A stretch of DNA of 64,000 nt from Clostridium sporogenes (GCF_001020205.1 NZ_CP011663.1:3968001-4032000), one strand, 5' to 3'; shown: positions 8,066-17,267, counted from the first letter of the stretch. The notes: generated from the sequence alone by a model not told the origin. Numbers and translations are program-made.

Positions 8066-9259
8066 TTATTCAGATATTGTTGTAACAACTCCTGAACCTA
8101 CTGTTCTTCCACCTTCTCTGATAGCGAATCTTAAGTTTTCGTGCATTGCTACTGGTGTGATTAATTCTACTGCCATATCTATATGATCTCCAGGCATTAC
8201 CATTTCTACTCCTTCTGGTAAGTTGATTGATCCTGTAACGTCTGTTGTTCTGAAGTAGAATTGTGGTCTGTATCCATTAAAGAATGGTGTATGTCTTCCG
8301 CCTTCTTCTTTCTTTAATACGTATACTTGACCTACGAATTTTTTATGTGGTGTTACTGAACCTGGTTTTGCTAATACTTGACCTCTTTGGATATCATCTC
8401 TTTGAACACCTCTTAATAATGCTCCTATGTTGTCTCCTGCCATTGCTTCATCAAGTATTTTTCTGAACATTTCTATTCCTGTACATACTGTCTTTGATAT
8501 TTCTTCTTTCATTCCGATTAATTCTACTTCATCTCCTGTATGTAGAACTCCTCTTTCAACTCTTCCTGTTGCAACTGTTCCTCTTCCTGTTATTGTAAAT
8601 ACGTCTTCTACTGGCATTAAGAATGGTTGATCTGTTGCTCTTTCTGGTGTTGGTATATAGCTATCTATTGCTTCCATTAATTCATCTATGCATTTTGTTT
8701 TTTCTGCATTGTCTTGGTTTTCTAATACTTCTAATGCTGATCCTACTACTATTGGAGTATCATCTCCTGGGAATCCATATTCATTTAGTAATTCTCTTAC
8801 TTCCATTTCAACTAATTCTATTAGTTCTGGATCATCTACTTGGTCAGCTTTATTTAAGAATACTACTATATATTGTACTCCAACTCTTGATGCTAGTAGT
8901 ATATGTTCTCTTGTTTGTGGCATTGGACCGTCTGCTGCTGATACAACTAAGATCGCTCCATCCATTTGTGCTGCTCCTGTTATCATGTTCTTTACATAGT
9001 CCGCGTGTCCTGGGCAGTCTACGTGTGCGTAGTGTCTGTTTGCTGTTTCATACTCTACATGTGATGTATTTATTGTGATTCCTCTTTCTTTTTCTTCTGG
9101 AGCTTTATCTATTTCGTCATACTTTGTTGCTGAAGCTCCTCCCTTTTGTGCTAATACTGTTGTAATAGCTGCTGTTAATGTTGTCTTACCGTGGTCTACG
9201 TGACCTATTGTTCCTATGTTTACATGAGGCTTGCTTCTTTCAAATTTTGCTTTTGCCAT
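8066..9259 (-). CDS. tuf: Elongation factor Tu
   Basis: EF-Tu (397 aa) is the GTPase that delivers aminoacyl-tRNA to the ribosome. G1 is GHVDHGKT (residues 19-26), the switch II motif is DCPGHADY, and G4 is NKAD. The start is the ATG at 9259 (MAKAKFERSKPHVNIG) behind AAAGGAGGAAATAAAA. The frame stays open further upstream, but that part runs through tRNA-Thr and is not coding. The gene follows tRNA-Gly and tRNA-Thr and is probably cotranscribed with them. G/T-rich codon use (GGT, GTT, CCT) is typical of a very highly expressed gene. Confidence 0.99.
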   Translation of the reverse strand: MAKAKFERSKPHVNIGTIGHVDHGKTTLTAAITTVLAQKGGASATKYDEIDKAPEEKERGITINTSHVEYETANRHYAHVDCPGHADYVKNMITGAAQMDGAILVVSAADGPMPQTREHILLASRVGVQYIVVFLNKADQVDDPELIELVEMEVRELLNEYGFPGDDTPIVVGSALEVLENQDNAEKTKCIDELMEAIDSYIPTPERATDQPFLMPVEDVFTITGRGTVATGRVERGVLHTGDEVELIGMKEEISKTVCTGIEMFRKILDEAMAGDNIGALLRGVQRDDIQRGQVLAKPGSVTPHKKFVGQVYVLKKEEGGRHTPFFNGYRPQFYFRTTDVTGSINLPEGVEMVMPGDHIDMAVELITPVAMHENLRFAIREGGRTVGSGVVTTISE

Positions 9260-9343
9260 TTTTATTTCCTCCTTTTTTTTGTGTTTATATAATTTATTTG
9301 TACAAGTAAACTCATCCTGGTGTGTTGTGTTCCTTGTAATTTC

Positions 9344-9419
9344 TGGAGCCCATGACCGGGATTGAACCGGTGACCTCCACCTTACCAAGGTGACGCTCTG
9401 CCGACTGAGCTACATGGGC
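9344..9419 (-). tRNA. tRNA-Thr (GGU)
   Basis: A full cloverleaf on the minus strand: acceptor GCCCATG/CATGGGC, D-arm GCTC...GAGC, anticodon stem TCACC/GGTGG around TTGGTAA (anticodon GGT), T-loop TTCAATC, and an encoded CCA end at 9346-9344. It lies directly upstream of tuf. Confidence 0.97.
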
Positions 9420-9437
9420 AACTTTAATATTAAAACT

Positions 9438-9512
9438 TGGAGCGAGAAACGGGGATCGAACCCGCGGCAACTAGCTTGGGAAGCTAGTGTTCTACCACTG
9501 AACTACTCTCGC
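9438..9512 (-). tRNA. tRNA-Gly (CCC)
   Basis: A cloverleaf on the minus strand: acceptor GCGAGAG/TTCTCGC (one wobble), D-arm GTTC...GAAC, anticodon stem CTAGC/GCTAG around TTCCCAA (anticodon CCC), T-loop TTCGATC, CCA encoded. It is the first gene of the tRNA-Gly-tRNA-Thr-tuf unit. Confidence 0.95.
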
Positions 9513-9538
9513 TCAAAATAATCATATACCAATTATTA

Positions 9539-9567
9539 ATTATAGTAAAATCGGTTTTTATTGTCAA
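9539..9567 (-). promoter_or_regulatory. Consensus sigma-A promoter for tRNA-Gly, tRNA-Thr and tuf
   Basis: TTGACA (9567-9562), a 17-nt spacer and TATAAT (9544-9539) on the minus strand, a perfect consensus match. No terminator separates tRNA-Thr from tuf. Confidence 0.9.
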
Positions 9568-9576
9568 TATGTAAAA

Positions 9577-10218
9577 TTATTTATTATTTAAGCATTTTTC
9601 TAATTTTCTTTTTACTCTTTGTAGTGCATTGTCTATAGACTTAGCATGCCTATCTAAATCACAGGCAATTTCTTGATAAGATTTTCCATCCAAATAAGAC
9701 ATTAAAACTTCCATCTCAAGATCTGATAATACCTCGCCTATCTCATTTTGTATATGCTTTAATTCCTCTCTACTTATAATTAATTCCTCTGGATTAGCCA
9801 CTTTAGCTTCTGATAAAATATCCAATAAGGTTCTATCTGACTCCTCATCATATATTGGCTTATTTAAAGAAACATATGTGTTAAGCGGAATGTGTTTTTG
9901 TCTAGTTGCTGTTTTTATAGCCGTTATAATTTGTCTAGTAACACAAAGCTCAGCAAAGGCTTTAAAGGAAGATAATTTATCTGGTTTGAAGTCTCTTATA
10001 GCTTTATATAGACCTATCATACCTTCTTGATATATATCTTCTTTATCTGCTCCTATTAAAAAATAAGATTTCGCCTTAGCTTTAACAAAATTCTCGTACT
10101 TGCCAATTATATATTCTTGTGCTCTAGAATTTCCTGCTTTGGCTTCCATAACTATTTCCTCATCTACACATCCTTCAAAGGAGGAAGTTTTACTATTAAT
10201 TTGAACCTTTCTATCCAA
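9577..10218 (-). CDS. sigH: RNA polymerase sigma-H factor (SigH/Spo0H)
   Basis: SigH (213 aa from the chosen start) directs transcription at the transition to sporulation. It has the sigma-70 region 2 segment (NSRAQEYIIGKYENFVKAKAKS and DIYQEGMIGLYKAIRDF) and the region 4 helix-turn-helix (LDGKSYQEIACDLDRHAKSI). The start is taken as TTG at 10218 because an 8-G run lies just upstream. A GTG ten codons earlier has no ribosome binding site. The gene has its own promoter and sits between yacP and the tRNA-tuf unit, as in other Firmicutes. Confidence 0.96.
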   Translation of the reverse strand: MDRKVQINSKTSSFEGCVDEEIVMEAKAGNSRAQEYIIGKYENFVKAKAKSYFLIGADKEDIYQEGMIGLYKAIRDFKPDKLSSFKAFAELCVTRQIITAIKTATRQKHIPLNTYVSLNKPIYDEESDRTLLDILSEAKVANPEELIISREELKHIQNEIGEVLSDLEMEVLMSYLDGKSYQEIACDLDRHAKSIDNALQRVKRKLEKCLNNK

Positions 10219-10255
10219 GGTATCCCCCCCCAAAATAAATATAACCACATATTTG

Positions 10256-10285
10256 ATTATACATTAGTGTTAATAACAACGTCAA
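10256..10285 (-). promoter_or_regulatory. Sigma-A promoter for sigH
   Basis: TTGACG (10285-10280), an 18-nt spacer and TATAAT (10261-10256) on the minus strand. The start point would fall near 10249, giving a short leader before the TTG start codon. No AbrB or Spo0A site can be called by eye. Confidence 0.75.
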
Positions 10286-10291
10286 GGTAAA

Positions 10292-10801
10292 TTACGTGCT
10301 TCTTCTTATTTTTTCCAATTTTTCTAATAAATCTTCTTGCAATATTTCTCCAAGTCTATTCCCTTTTTTAGAAAATTCTTTTTTTATCCTATCCTGTATA
10401 TTCTTTTCTGTTTCTTTAACCTGTGAATAAAACTCCAATGAAGATATCCTAGTAGCTCCTCTTTGAAATATTAATTGTTGTTCTAATGAATCTGATGTTA
10501 CTACAGATACCTCTATCTTTCTACCTAAATCATTTACAGATCTTTCAATAAAACTATCTGCAGTTTCCCCTTCTTTTGTAAACACCACTATTAAATTATT
10601 ATTTATTTTTTCTATATTTTCTGCACCTTCCGTCTGATGTGCATCAAAAACCACATAAATACGATATTGATTATATGAAGCATAATTGTTTAATATATCT
10701 AATAGTTGCTCTCTTGACATTTCTAAATTATAGTCCTTTATCTTTTTTAACTCTTTCCAACTATTTATGACATTATAAGCATCTACAAATATATATTTCA
10801 T
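10292..10801 (-). CDS. yacP: NYN-domain ribonuclease, YacP/Rae1 family
   Basis: This 169-aa NYN (PIN-like) domain protein begins MKYIFVDAYNVINSWKELK, with the family's N-terminal D-x-x-N motif and a later GETADSFIER segment with acidic metal-binding residues. The B. subtilis relative Rae1 (YacP) is a ribosome-associated endonuclease that cleaves mRNA in the A site. It starts 2 bases after the rlmB stop and sits before sigH, the position it has in Bacillus. Ribonuclease activity is inferred from the family. Confidence 0.9.
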   Translation of the reverse strand: MKYIFVDAYNVINSWKELKKIKDYNLEMSREQLLDILNNYASYNQYRIYVVFDAHQTEGAENIEKINNNLIVVFTKEGETADSFIERSVNDLGRKIEVSVVTSDSLEQQLIFQRGATRISSLEFYSQVKETEKNIQDRIKKEFSKKGNRLGEILQEDLLEKLEKIRRST

Positions 10802-10803
10802 AA

Positions 10804-11577
10804 TTATTTACTCTTCATTCTTTGTTTTAATATTTCATACATTAGCATTCCTCCAGCAACAGAGGCATTAAGAGATGTTATATTCCCAAGCATTGGAATT
10901 TTAACTAAAACATCACATTTGTTTTTAGTTAGCTTTGATATCCCTCTTCCTTCACTTCCTATAACTAATGCTATAGGTCCAGATAAGCTTACATCAAAGC
11001 AATAGTCATTTCCGCACATATCCGCCCCATATATCCATATACCCTTTTCCTTAAGTTTATCTATAACATTATTTATATTAGTAACCTTACTTATTTTCAT
11101 GTATTCTACAGCTCCAGCAGATGTTTTATAAACAGTAGGCGTAACTCCTACATTTCTTCTTTTAGGTATTATGACACCATGTACCCCACAAACTTCTGCG
11201 GTTCTTAATATAGATCCAAAATTTTGTGGATCTTCTATTTCATCTAATATTACTATAAAAGGATCTTCTTCTTTTTGTTTTGCATATCGTATAATATCTT
11301 CTACTGCACAATATTGATATGGAGTTGTAAAAGCTATAACTCCCTGATGGGCTCTTGTTTGAGATATAGAATCAAGTTTTTTTCTATCAACTTCATTTAT
11401 CACTATTCCTTTTTCCTTAGCCAAGGATATTATAATTTTGATAGATCCTTCTAAATCTCCCTTTGCTACCATTACCTTTTCTATAGTTTTATTTGATTTT
11501 AATGCCTCTATTACTGCATTTCTGCCTTCTATTATATCTTCCCTTATTTCTTCCTGTTGGCCAACTCTATTTTTCAT
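10804..11577 (-). CDS. rlmB: 23S rRNA (guanosine-2'-O-)-methyltransferase RlmB, SpoU/TrmH family
   Basis: A 257-aa SPOUT methyltransferase. The N-terminal substrate-binding domain starts EGRNAVIEAL, and the knotted catalytic domain shows the three family motifs: LDEIEDPQNFGSILRTAEVCG, IALVIGSEGRGIS and IPMLGNITSLNASVAGGML. It probably methylates a 23S rRNA guanosine, using SAM. The ATG overlaps the end of thyX, where AAGGAG serves as ribosome binding site. It is part of the cysS-mrnC-thyX-rlmB-yacP operon. Confidence 0.94.
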   Translation of the reverse strand: MKNRVGQQEEIREDIIEGRNAVIEALKSNKTIEKVMVAKGDLEGSIKIIISLAKEKGIVINEVDRKKLDSISQTRAHQGVIAFTTPYQYCAVEDIIRYAKQKEEDPFIVILDEIEDPQNFGSILRTAEVCGVHGVIIPKRRNVGVTPTVYKTSAGAVEYMKISKVTNINNVIDKLKEKGIWIYGADMCGNDYCFDVSLSGPIALVIGSEGRGISKLTKNKCDVLVKIPMLGNITSLNASVAGGMLMYEILKQRMKSK

Positions 11578-11579
11578 TA

Positions 11580-12332
11580 TTACTTACTCTCCTTGTGTAA
11601 TTTCACATTATATTTTTCTCTGACTTCTTTTATTTTACCACAGGACATTTTTCCCTCTGGACAAGGTCCATTTACGCAACCTGGTCCACAATATTTAAAT
11701 AATGTTGGTGCAACTTCTTTAACTTCAAACAACATAGTTTCAGCTAGTTCTCTTATTTCCCATTGTGCCCTATTGCAGCACCTATGCCTAAAGAAATTCA
11801 TTAAACTTCTAGCATTCATTGTAACTATAATTTTACTTGTACAAGCATTTGGGAATACATACCTTGCATCTTCTATAGCCTTTTTTTCTGCATCCATAGC
11901 CCTTAACCCATCATTGATATATTTTTCTTTTAAAATACTCGCAATATTATCATAGGACTTCTGACAATTTTTCATAGTTTCTATATATATTTTTTTCGCT
12001 TCTTCATCCTTTTCTACAGAAGGTGGAATAACATATTCAAATTGATCTAGCCTAACATACCTTTGGCTTTGTTGTGAATAAGAGCCTATTCTATGCCTCA
12101 CAAGTTGATGTGTTAAACTTCTTGATACTCCCTCTATACCAAAAGTAAAAGAAACATGTTCTATTGGTGATTCATGTCCATAGGACATTAACATATTTAA
12201 AAATTTATCCACTTTTTCTTTATCTAAATTATTTTGTAAATCTTCAATTTCAGATGAACTATAACATAATTTTGCTGCGGAAGCTATTAATTTTTCTGCA
12301 TTTGGTGTATATTCTAATAATTTAACTTTCAT
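11580..12332 (-). CDS. thyX: Flavin-dependent thymidylate synthase ThyX
   Basis: ThyX (250 aa) makes dTMP from dUMP using methylene-THF with FAD and NADPH. The signature RHRxxSxxxQSQRY is seen as RHRIGSYSQQSQRY near residue 80, with NFFRHRCCNRAQWEIRE in the C-terminal half. The start is the ATG at 12332 (MKVKLLEYTPNAEKL) behind AAAGGAGCACTTGATA. An ATG eight codons upstream lies inside mrnC. It overlaps the mrnC stop by 11 bases, which suggests translational coupling. Confidence 0.97.
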   Translation of the reverse strand: MKVKLLEYTPNAEKLIASAAKLCYSSSEIEDLQNNLDKEKVDKFLNMLMSYGHESPIEHVSFTFGIEGVSRSLTHQLVRHRIGSYSQQSQRYVRLDQFEYVIPPSVEKDEEAKKIYIETMKNCQKSYDNIASILKEKYINDGLRAMDAEKKAIEDARYVFPNACTSKIIVTMNARSLMNFFRHRCCNRAQWEIRELAETMLFEVKEVAPTLFKYCGPGCVNGPCPEGKMSCGKIKEVREKYNVKLHKESK

Positions 12333-12762
12333 TATCAAGTGCTCCTTTTTTCCCATTTAAAGTAACTATATTATTTAATAAATAATTTAATCTTTCCTGT
12401 TGATCTGTTATATATAAAAAACCTATAAGGGCTTCAAAACCCGTTGCAAATCTATACTCTTGAACATCAGCATTTTTAGGCACCGTTCCTGATTTAGCAT
12501 TTCTTCCTCTTTTAAATATATAAAGCTCATCTTCATTTAAATCTCCCATTATATCTTTTATACAATCACTCTGTCCATGAGCCTTTACATATTTTATAGC
12601 ATTCACATGTAGTTTATGCACATTTAACTCTCTATTATTATCTACAAGAAATGTTCTTATAAAAACCTCATATACTGCATCTCCTATGAATGCAAGTACT
12701 AGAGGATTTAATGTTTTCCCATCCTTAATAGTAAACTTATTTTGAAATAAACTAAAATCCAT
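12322..12762 (-). CDS. mrnC: Mini-ribonuclease III
   Basis: This 146-aa protein holds a single RNase III catalytic domain without a dsRNA-binding domain: LAFIGDAVYEVFIRTFL carries the signature Asp, and TGFEALIGFLYI carries the second acidic cluster. In B. subtilis Mini-III matures 23S rRNA. The ATG at 12762 (MDFSLFQNKF) lies 6 nt after GGAG. An upstream GTG would overlap that site. It sits directly after cysS, as in many Firmicutes. Confidence 0.95.
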   Translation of the reverse strand: MDFSLFQNKFTIKDGKTLNPLVLAFIGDAVYEVFIRTFLVDNNRELNVHKLHVNAIKYVKAHGQSDCIKDIMGDLNEDELYIFKRGRNAKSGTVPKNADVQEYRFATGFEALIGFLYITDQQERLNYLLNNIVTLNGKKGALDNES

Positions 12763-12810
12763 ATTACTCTCCACTCATTCTATTTTTATTAATCCACTAG
12801 TACTTATATC

Positions 12811-14208
12811 TTATATTTGCTTCCATCTTACTCCCTGTGGTGTATCTTCTAAAACAATGCCTCTCTCCTTCAAATTATCTCTAATTTTGTCTGCTAATGC
12901 CCAATTTTTTTCTTTTCTAGCTTTTTGTCTTTCTTCTATAAGTTTTTCAATCTCTTCTTCTAAACTAGCTTTAGTTGATTCTTGTAATATTCCCAAAGGT
13001 TTCCCTAATTCTCTTATTAAATCTAATGTATATTTAACTAGTTCTTTTGATGATTCTATAGTAACATTTGTATTAACATCTCTTATTAAATCAAATATTA
13101 CAGATATAGCATCTGCTGTATTAAAATCATCATCCATTTTTTCTTTATATCTTTCTTTATATTTTTGTAATTCATTTTTGTATTCTAATTCTTTAGCTCT
13201 TAATTCTTCATTTTTTACTTCATCTAATAAATTTTCTAAATTATTTATAGAATTATACAATCTATCTAAAGCTGCTTTAGTTGAATCTAATAATTCCATA
13301 CTAAAGTTTATTTGAGTTCTATAATGTCCTGATAACATAAACATTCTTAAAACATCTGCATCATATTTTTCTAATATTTCTCTTGCTGTAAAGAAATTAT
13401 TTAATGATTTAGACATCTTTTGATTATTTACATTAACAAAAGCTGAATGTAGCCAATACTTTGCAAATTGCTTTCCTGTTCTTGCCTCACTTTGAGCTAT
13501 TTCATTTTCGTGATGTGGAAATGATAAATCTGATCCTCCTGCATGTATATCTATTGTTTCTCCTAACAAATTATAAGCCATGCATGAGCATTCTATATGC
13601 CAACCTGGTCTTCCCATTCCCCAAGGACTTTCCCAAGCAGGTTCTCCTGGCTTTTGGCTTTTCCATATAGCAAAGTCCATAGGATCTTTTTTTCTTTCAT
13701 CCACATTTATTCTTGATCCTAATTGTAACTCTTCTAAATTTTGTCCTGATAATTTACCATAATCGCCAAATCTTTTAGTACTAAAATATACGTCTCCATC
13801 TATTTCATAAGCATATCCTTTTTCTATTAGATCACTTACAAATCTTATTATTTCGTCCATAAATTCAGTTGCTCTTGGATTTTTAGTTGCTCTTTCAATA
13901 TTTAAGTCATCCGCATCTTTATAATATTCTTTTATAAATCTATCGCCTAATTCTTTTACCGTTGTTCCTTCTTCATTAGCTTTTTTTATCATCTTATCAT
14001 CTATATCAGTAAAATTTTGAATAAATTTCACTTTATAACCTCTATATTCTAAATATCTTCTTATACTATCAAAGACTACAAAGGTTCTAGCATTTCCTAT
14101 ATGGAAAAAATTATATACCGTAGGACCACAAACATACATTTTTACTTCTCCTGGTACTAACGTAACAAACTCTTCTTTTTTATTAGTTAAAGTATTGTAA
14201 ACCTTCAT
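12811..14208 (-). CDS. cysS: Cysteinyl-tRNA synthetase
   Basis: A class I synthetase of 465 aa. The HIGH motif appears as HIGN after CGPTVYNFF, the zinc site includes Cys28 of that segment together with WHIECSCM and the HHENEIAQSE segment, and the KMSKS loop is KMSKSLNN. A helical anticodon-binding DALR-type region follows. The ATG has AGGAGGTAAATAG upstream. No T-box is visible in the 28 bases between ilvA and cysS, so regulation probably comes from further upstream. It heads the cysS-mrnC-thyX-rlmB-yacP set. Confidence 0.98.
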   Translation of the reverse strand: MKVYNTLTNKKEEFVTLVPGEVKMYVCGPTVYNFFHIGNARTFVVFDSIRRYLEYRGYKVKFIQNFTDIDDKMIKKANEEGTTVKELGDRFIKEYYKDADDLNIERATKNPRATEFMDEIIRFVSDLIEKGYAYEIDGDVYFSTKRFGDYGKLSGQNLEELQLGSRINVDERKKDPMDFAIWKSQKPGEPAWESPWGMGRPGWHIECSCMAYNLLGETIDIHAGGSDLSFPHHENEIAQSEARTGKQFAKYWLHSAFVNVNNQKMSKSLNNFFTAREILEKYDADVLRMFMLSGHYRTQINFSMELLDSTKAALDRLYNSINNLENLLDEVKNEELRAKELEYKNELQKYKERYKEKMDDDFNTADAISVIFDLIRDVNTNVTIESSKELVKYTLDLIRELGKPLGILQESTKASLEEEIEKLIEERQKARKEKNWALADKIRDNLKERGIVLEDTPQGVRWKQI

Positions 14209-14236
14209 CTATTTACCTCCTATTTTGCTAAATTTA

Positions 14237-15454
14237 TTACATACATATATTTGTTTGTATATTATACCCTTTTTCACTAAGTTGTTTCAATAATTTATCT
14301 CCTTGTTCTTTACTCTGAACTTCTACTTCAAATATTACATTTGCATATTCTAACCCTTTTTCGCTCCAATTAGTATCCTGTCTAGCCTTAACTATATTAG
14401 CTCCCGTAGAAACAATATTTGAAATAACATCCTCGAACTCTCCTATTTTGTCCTGTAATTCTACCTTAAATCTTATTCTTCTCTTAAGCATTATAAGCTG
14501 TCTATCTATTATTTTAGATATCATAGCTATATCTATATTACCACCACTTATTAAAGCTACAACTTTTTTACCTTTAATATTAATCTTATTAGCTAATAAA
14601 GCTGCGACGGTTGATGCTCCTGCACCCTCTGCAATAACTTTTGTTTTCTCAATAAGCTCGAAAATTCCATAAGCTATTTCATCCTCTGTAACTGTAACCA
14701 CTTCATCTACATATTCTCTAATATATTTAAAAGCAATATCTCCTGGAGTCTTTACTGAAATACCATCTGCTAAAGACTTAGCTCCTGGCAAAGTTACGAT
14801 TTGATCTTTTTCTAAAGATGCTTTTGTAGAGGCTATAATAGCTGATTGAACTCCTATAATTTTTATATCTGGTTTTATAGATTTAGCCGCTACAGCTATT
14901 CCTGATATTAGTCCTCCTCCTCCTATTGGAACTATTATAGCATCTATATCTTCTATTTCTTCTAATATTTCTAAAGCTATTGTGCCTTGACCTGCCATAA
15001 CATGTATATCATTAAAAGGGTGTACAAAAGTAGCCCCTGTAGCCTTTTGTATTTCTAATGCTTTTTCATAACATTCATCATAAACTTCCCCGTGTTGGAC
15101 AACCTCTGCTCCATATCCTTTTGTTGCCATGACCTTAGCTTGAGGAGCAGTTTTAGGCATAGCTATAGTAGATTTTATTCCAAAAGCTGTAGCTGCATAA
15201 GCAACTCCTTGAGCATGATTTCCTGCAGAGGATGCAATAACACCCCTTTCCTTTTCTTCCTCAGTTAATGAAACTATCTTGTTATATGCACCTCTTAATT
15301 TAAAAGCTCCAGTCTTTTGTTTGTTTTCACATTTTAAATATACTTCATATCCCGTTTTTTTAGAAAAAGTACTTGAATAAAATAAAGGTGTTTTTCTAAC
15401 TACTGTTTTTATATTATTTTGAGCTTTTTTTATTGTATCTAAATTTAACTCCAT
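14237..15454 (-). CDS. ilvA: Threonine ammonia-lyase (threonine dehydratase), PLP-dependent, with ACT domain
   Basis: A 405-aa fold-type II PLP enzyme that deaminates threonine to 2-oxobutanoate. The PLP lysine lies in KTGAFKLRGAYNK (near residue 50), the glycine phosphate-binding loop is GGGGLISG (near 175), and a C-terminal ACT domain begins near residue 328 (IRFKVELQDKIGEFEDVI). The single ACT domain and length fit the short catabolic-type (TdcB-like) subfamily, so the isoleucine role is uncertain. The second ATG (15454) has GGGAG at better spacing than the ATG two codons upstream (15460). Confidence 0.9.
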   Translation of the reverse strand: MELNLDTIKKAQNNIKTVVRKTPLFYSSTFSKKTGYEVYLKCENKQKTGAFKLRGAYNKIVSLTEEEKERGVIASSAGNHAQGVAYAATAFGIKSTIAMPKTAPQAKVMATKGYGAEVVQHGEVYDECYEKALEIQKATGATFVHPFNDIHVMAGQGTIALEILEEIEDIDAIIVPIGGGGLISGIAVAAKSIKPDIKIIGVQSAIIASTKASLEKDQIVTLPGAKSLADGISVKTPGDIAFKYIREYVDEVVTVTEDEIAYGIFELIEKTKVIAEGAGASTVAALLANKINIKGKKVVALISGGNIDIAMISKIIDRQLIMLKRRIRFKVELQDKIGEFEDVISNIVSTGANIVKARQDTNWSEKGLEYANVIFEVEVQSKEQGDKLLKQLSEKGYNIQTNICM

Positions 15455-15525
15455 GATCATCTATCTCCCATCCCATTCTAAATTATATTTTTATAATAAA
15501 CCATATAATATTTTTATTCAATCTA

Positions 15526-17163
15526 TTAAGCCATACCCAATAAACTTTTAATACTTTCTTGTAATTGATCTATTGGGATTTCTTTCTTCTCTTTTAAATT
15601 TCTTAATTTTATTTCTACATTATTTTCTTTTATATTTTTACCAACAGTTATTCTAATAGGTATTCCCCATAAATCCGCATCTTTAAATTTTACTCCTGCT
15701 CTTTCTTTTCTATCATCTAAAATTGTGCTTATTCCACTATTAACTAGGTTGCTATAAATTTCTTCCGCTACTTTAAACTGTTGTTCATCCTTTTCATTAG
15801 CTATAGTTACTATAATTTTAAATGCTGATGCTTCCATAGGCCACACAATCCCTAATTCATCTTTATTTTGTTCTATTGCCCAGGAAATAATTTTATATAT
15901 GTCCATAAAACCTTTATAAATCGTGAATAGCTTACTTTTTCCTTTATTATCAATGAATGTAGCGCATTCATTTTTTATTAAGTTTTCTTCTATTTTTTTG
16001 ATTTCCCCTATAACAAATCCATTATTAATCTCTAATTTATTACCACATAGGATACATTTACTATCTTTATGTATCTTTCTAAATTCTCCAACTATTCCTT
16101 TAAAATCTCTTTCATAATTAACATTTTCATAATGATACCCTGTTTCATTTGCACCTACCATAAAATTATTCATTTTAGTTATTTCTTCATCTACTAATAT
16201 ATTATCAACTTTTAAATTAATTGGACCAGCAAAGCCTATCTCTGCATTTGTAGCCCGTTTAACTATATCTTCTCCTGCTAATTCTAAATTTCCTATATTG
16301 CCTAAATTTTTAATAACTTTAAGTTCATCTATATCCCTATCACCTCTTACCATAACTGCAACAATAGAAGCATTATTACACTTATATATTATTGTTTTTG
16401 TAAACTTTCTATAAGGCACTTTAAAAAATTCACCTAGTTCCTCTATAGTTTTTATACCAGGTGTTTCTATTTTATTTAATTCCTTTAAATCCTTTTCTAT
16501 ATTATAATCTGGTATAGATAAAGCTCTATTGATTTCATTACCATAATTACAGCTTTTACACTCAACTATATGTGAATCTCCTATGTTATCATATATGATA
16601 AATTCTATGGTTCCATCTAGTTCATCCTCTACTATATGGTATTGTAAATTCATGATTTTAAAAATGTCTTTATAAAGTTTTATTAATTCTTCTTTATTAA
16701 ATTTATTATTTTCTTCATCTAACATCATATAAAAATGCTCTTTTAATACTTGTTTCCCACACATAATTCCTAAATTATTTTTGCCTTTATAATTAATCTC
16801 TGTATTGTTTTCATAAAAAAACAAAGGCAATTGCTTATAAGACGTTACATTATTTTTTAAAAAGTTTATAAATCTTAAGTCCTCCTCATTAGAATCTAAT
16901 ATAGACTCATTATTTTTTTTACTTACATCTTGGAAATCATTTATATACGGTATAGATATTTGTAAGCCGCCATTTTTTTTTGAATTATCCTCAATTATCT
17001 TTTGAATATTTTCTAAAAAACTATATCCTAAAGGTGTAAATGCGTATAGTCCACTGTCTACTTTAGTTATTAATCCTCCTTTTAATAATAATTTTTGACT
17101 ATCCATATCCAGATCTGCTGGATACTCTCTTAAACTATGCACTAATGTTTTTGATAATCGCAT
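15526..17163 (-). CDS. Prolyl-tRNA synthetase-like protein with eroded catalytic motifs
   Basis: This 545-aa protein aligns along its length with bacterial-type ProRS: motif 1 region (DSGLYAFTPLGYSFLE, 36-51), an INS/YbaK-like editing domain (about 225-360, with GANETGYHYENVNYERDF), and a well conserved anticodon-binding domain (ILDDRKERAGVKFKDADLWG, 481-500). The aminoacylation signatures are missing, however. The PTHEE loop reads SNEED (91-95). The motif 2 arginine segment (RSREF in E. coli) reads CGKQV (135-139). The motif 3 GIGVSR is replaced by sequence near KGFMDIYK (417-424). It is probably not an active synthetase. It could be a trans-editing or regulatory paralogue. It may be annotated simply as proS elsewhere. 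Confidence 0.85.
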   Translation of the reverse strand: MRLSKTLVHSLREYPADLDMDSQKLLLKGGLITKVDSGLYAFTPLGYSFLENIQKIIEDNSKKNGGLQISIPYINDFQDVSKKNNESILDSNEEDLRFINFLKNNVTSYKQLPLFFYENNTEINYKGKNNLGIMCGKQVLKEHFYMMLDEENNKFNKEELIKLYKDIFKIMNLQYHIVEDELDGTIEFIIYDNIGDSHIVECKSCNYGNEINRALSIPDYNIEKDLKELNKIETPGIKTIEELGEFFKVPYRKFTKTIIYKCNNASIVAVMVRGDRDIDELKVIKNLGNIGNLELAGEDIVKRATNAEIGFAGPINLKVDNILVDEEITKMNNFMVGANETGYHYENVNYERDFKGIVGEFRKIHKDSKCILCGNKLEINNGFVIGEIKKIEENLIKNECATFIDNKGKSKLFTIYKGFMDIYKIISWAIEQNKDELGIVWPMEASAFKIIVTIANEKDEQQFKVAEEIYSNLVNSGISTILDDRKERAGVKFKDADLWGIPIRITVGKNIKENNVEIKLRNLKEKKEIPIDQLQESIKSLLGMA

Positions 17164-17232
17164 AACTTACCCCCTAAATTATTCATTATGTTTCAAAATA
17201 TTACAAATTAAAATTTAAATATACAATATATA

Positions 17233-17267
17233 AACAAAACTCGCCCCTTATTAGGACGAGTTTTGTT
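17233..17267 (-). terminator. Intrinsic terminator after ispD
   Basis: AACAAAACTCG (17233-17243) and CGAGTTTTGTT (17257-17267) form an 11-bp stem around a loop with a further CC/GG pair. On the minus strand it follows the ispD stop and separates it from the ProRS-like gene. Confidence 0.8.

Noticed and set aside
8284..9078. Plus-strand frames antisense to tuf, up to 151 codons
   Set aside because: They arise from the biased codon use of tuf, are rich in Leu/Ser, and lack ribosome binding sites.
9260..9388. N-terminal extension of EF-Tu by 43 codons
   Set aside because: The extension overlaps tRNA-Thr and lacks a ribosome binding site. The ATG at 9259 has a strong one.
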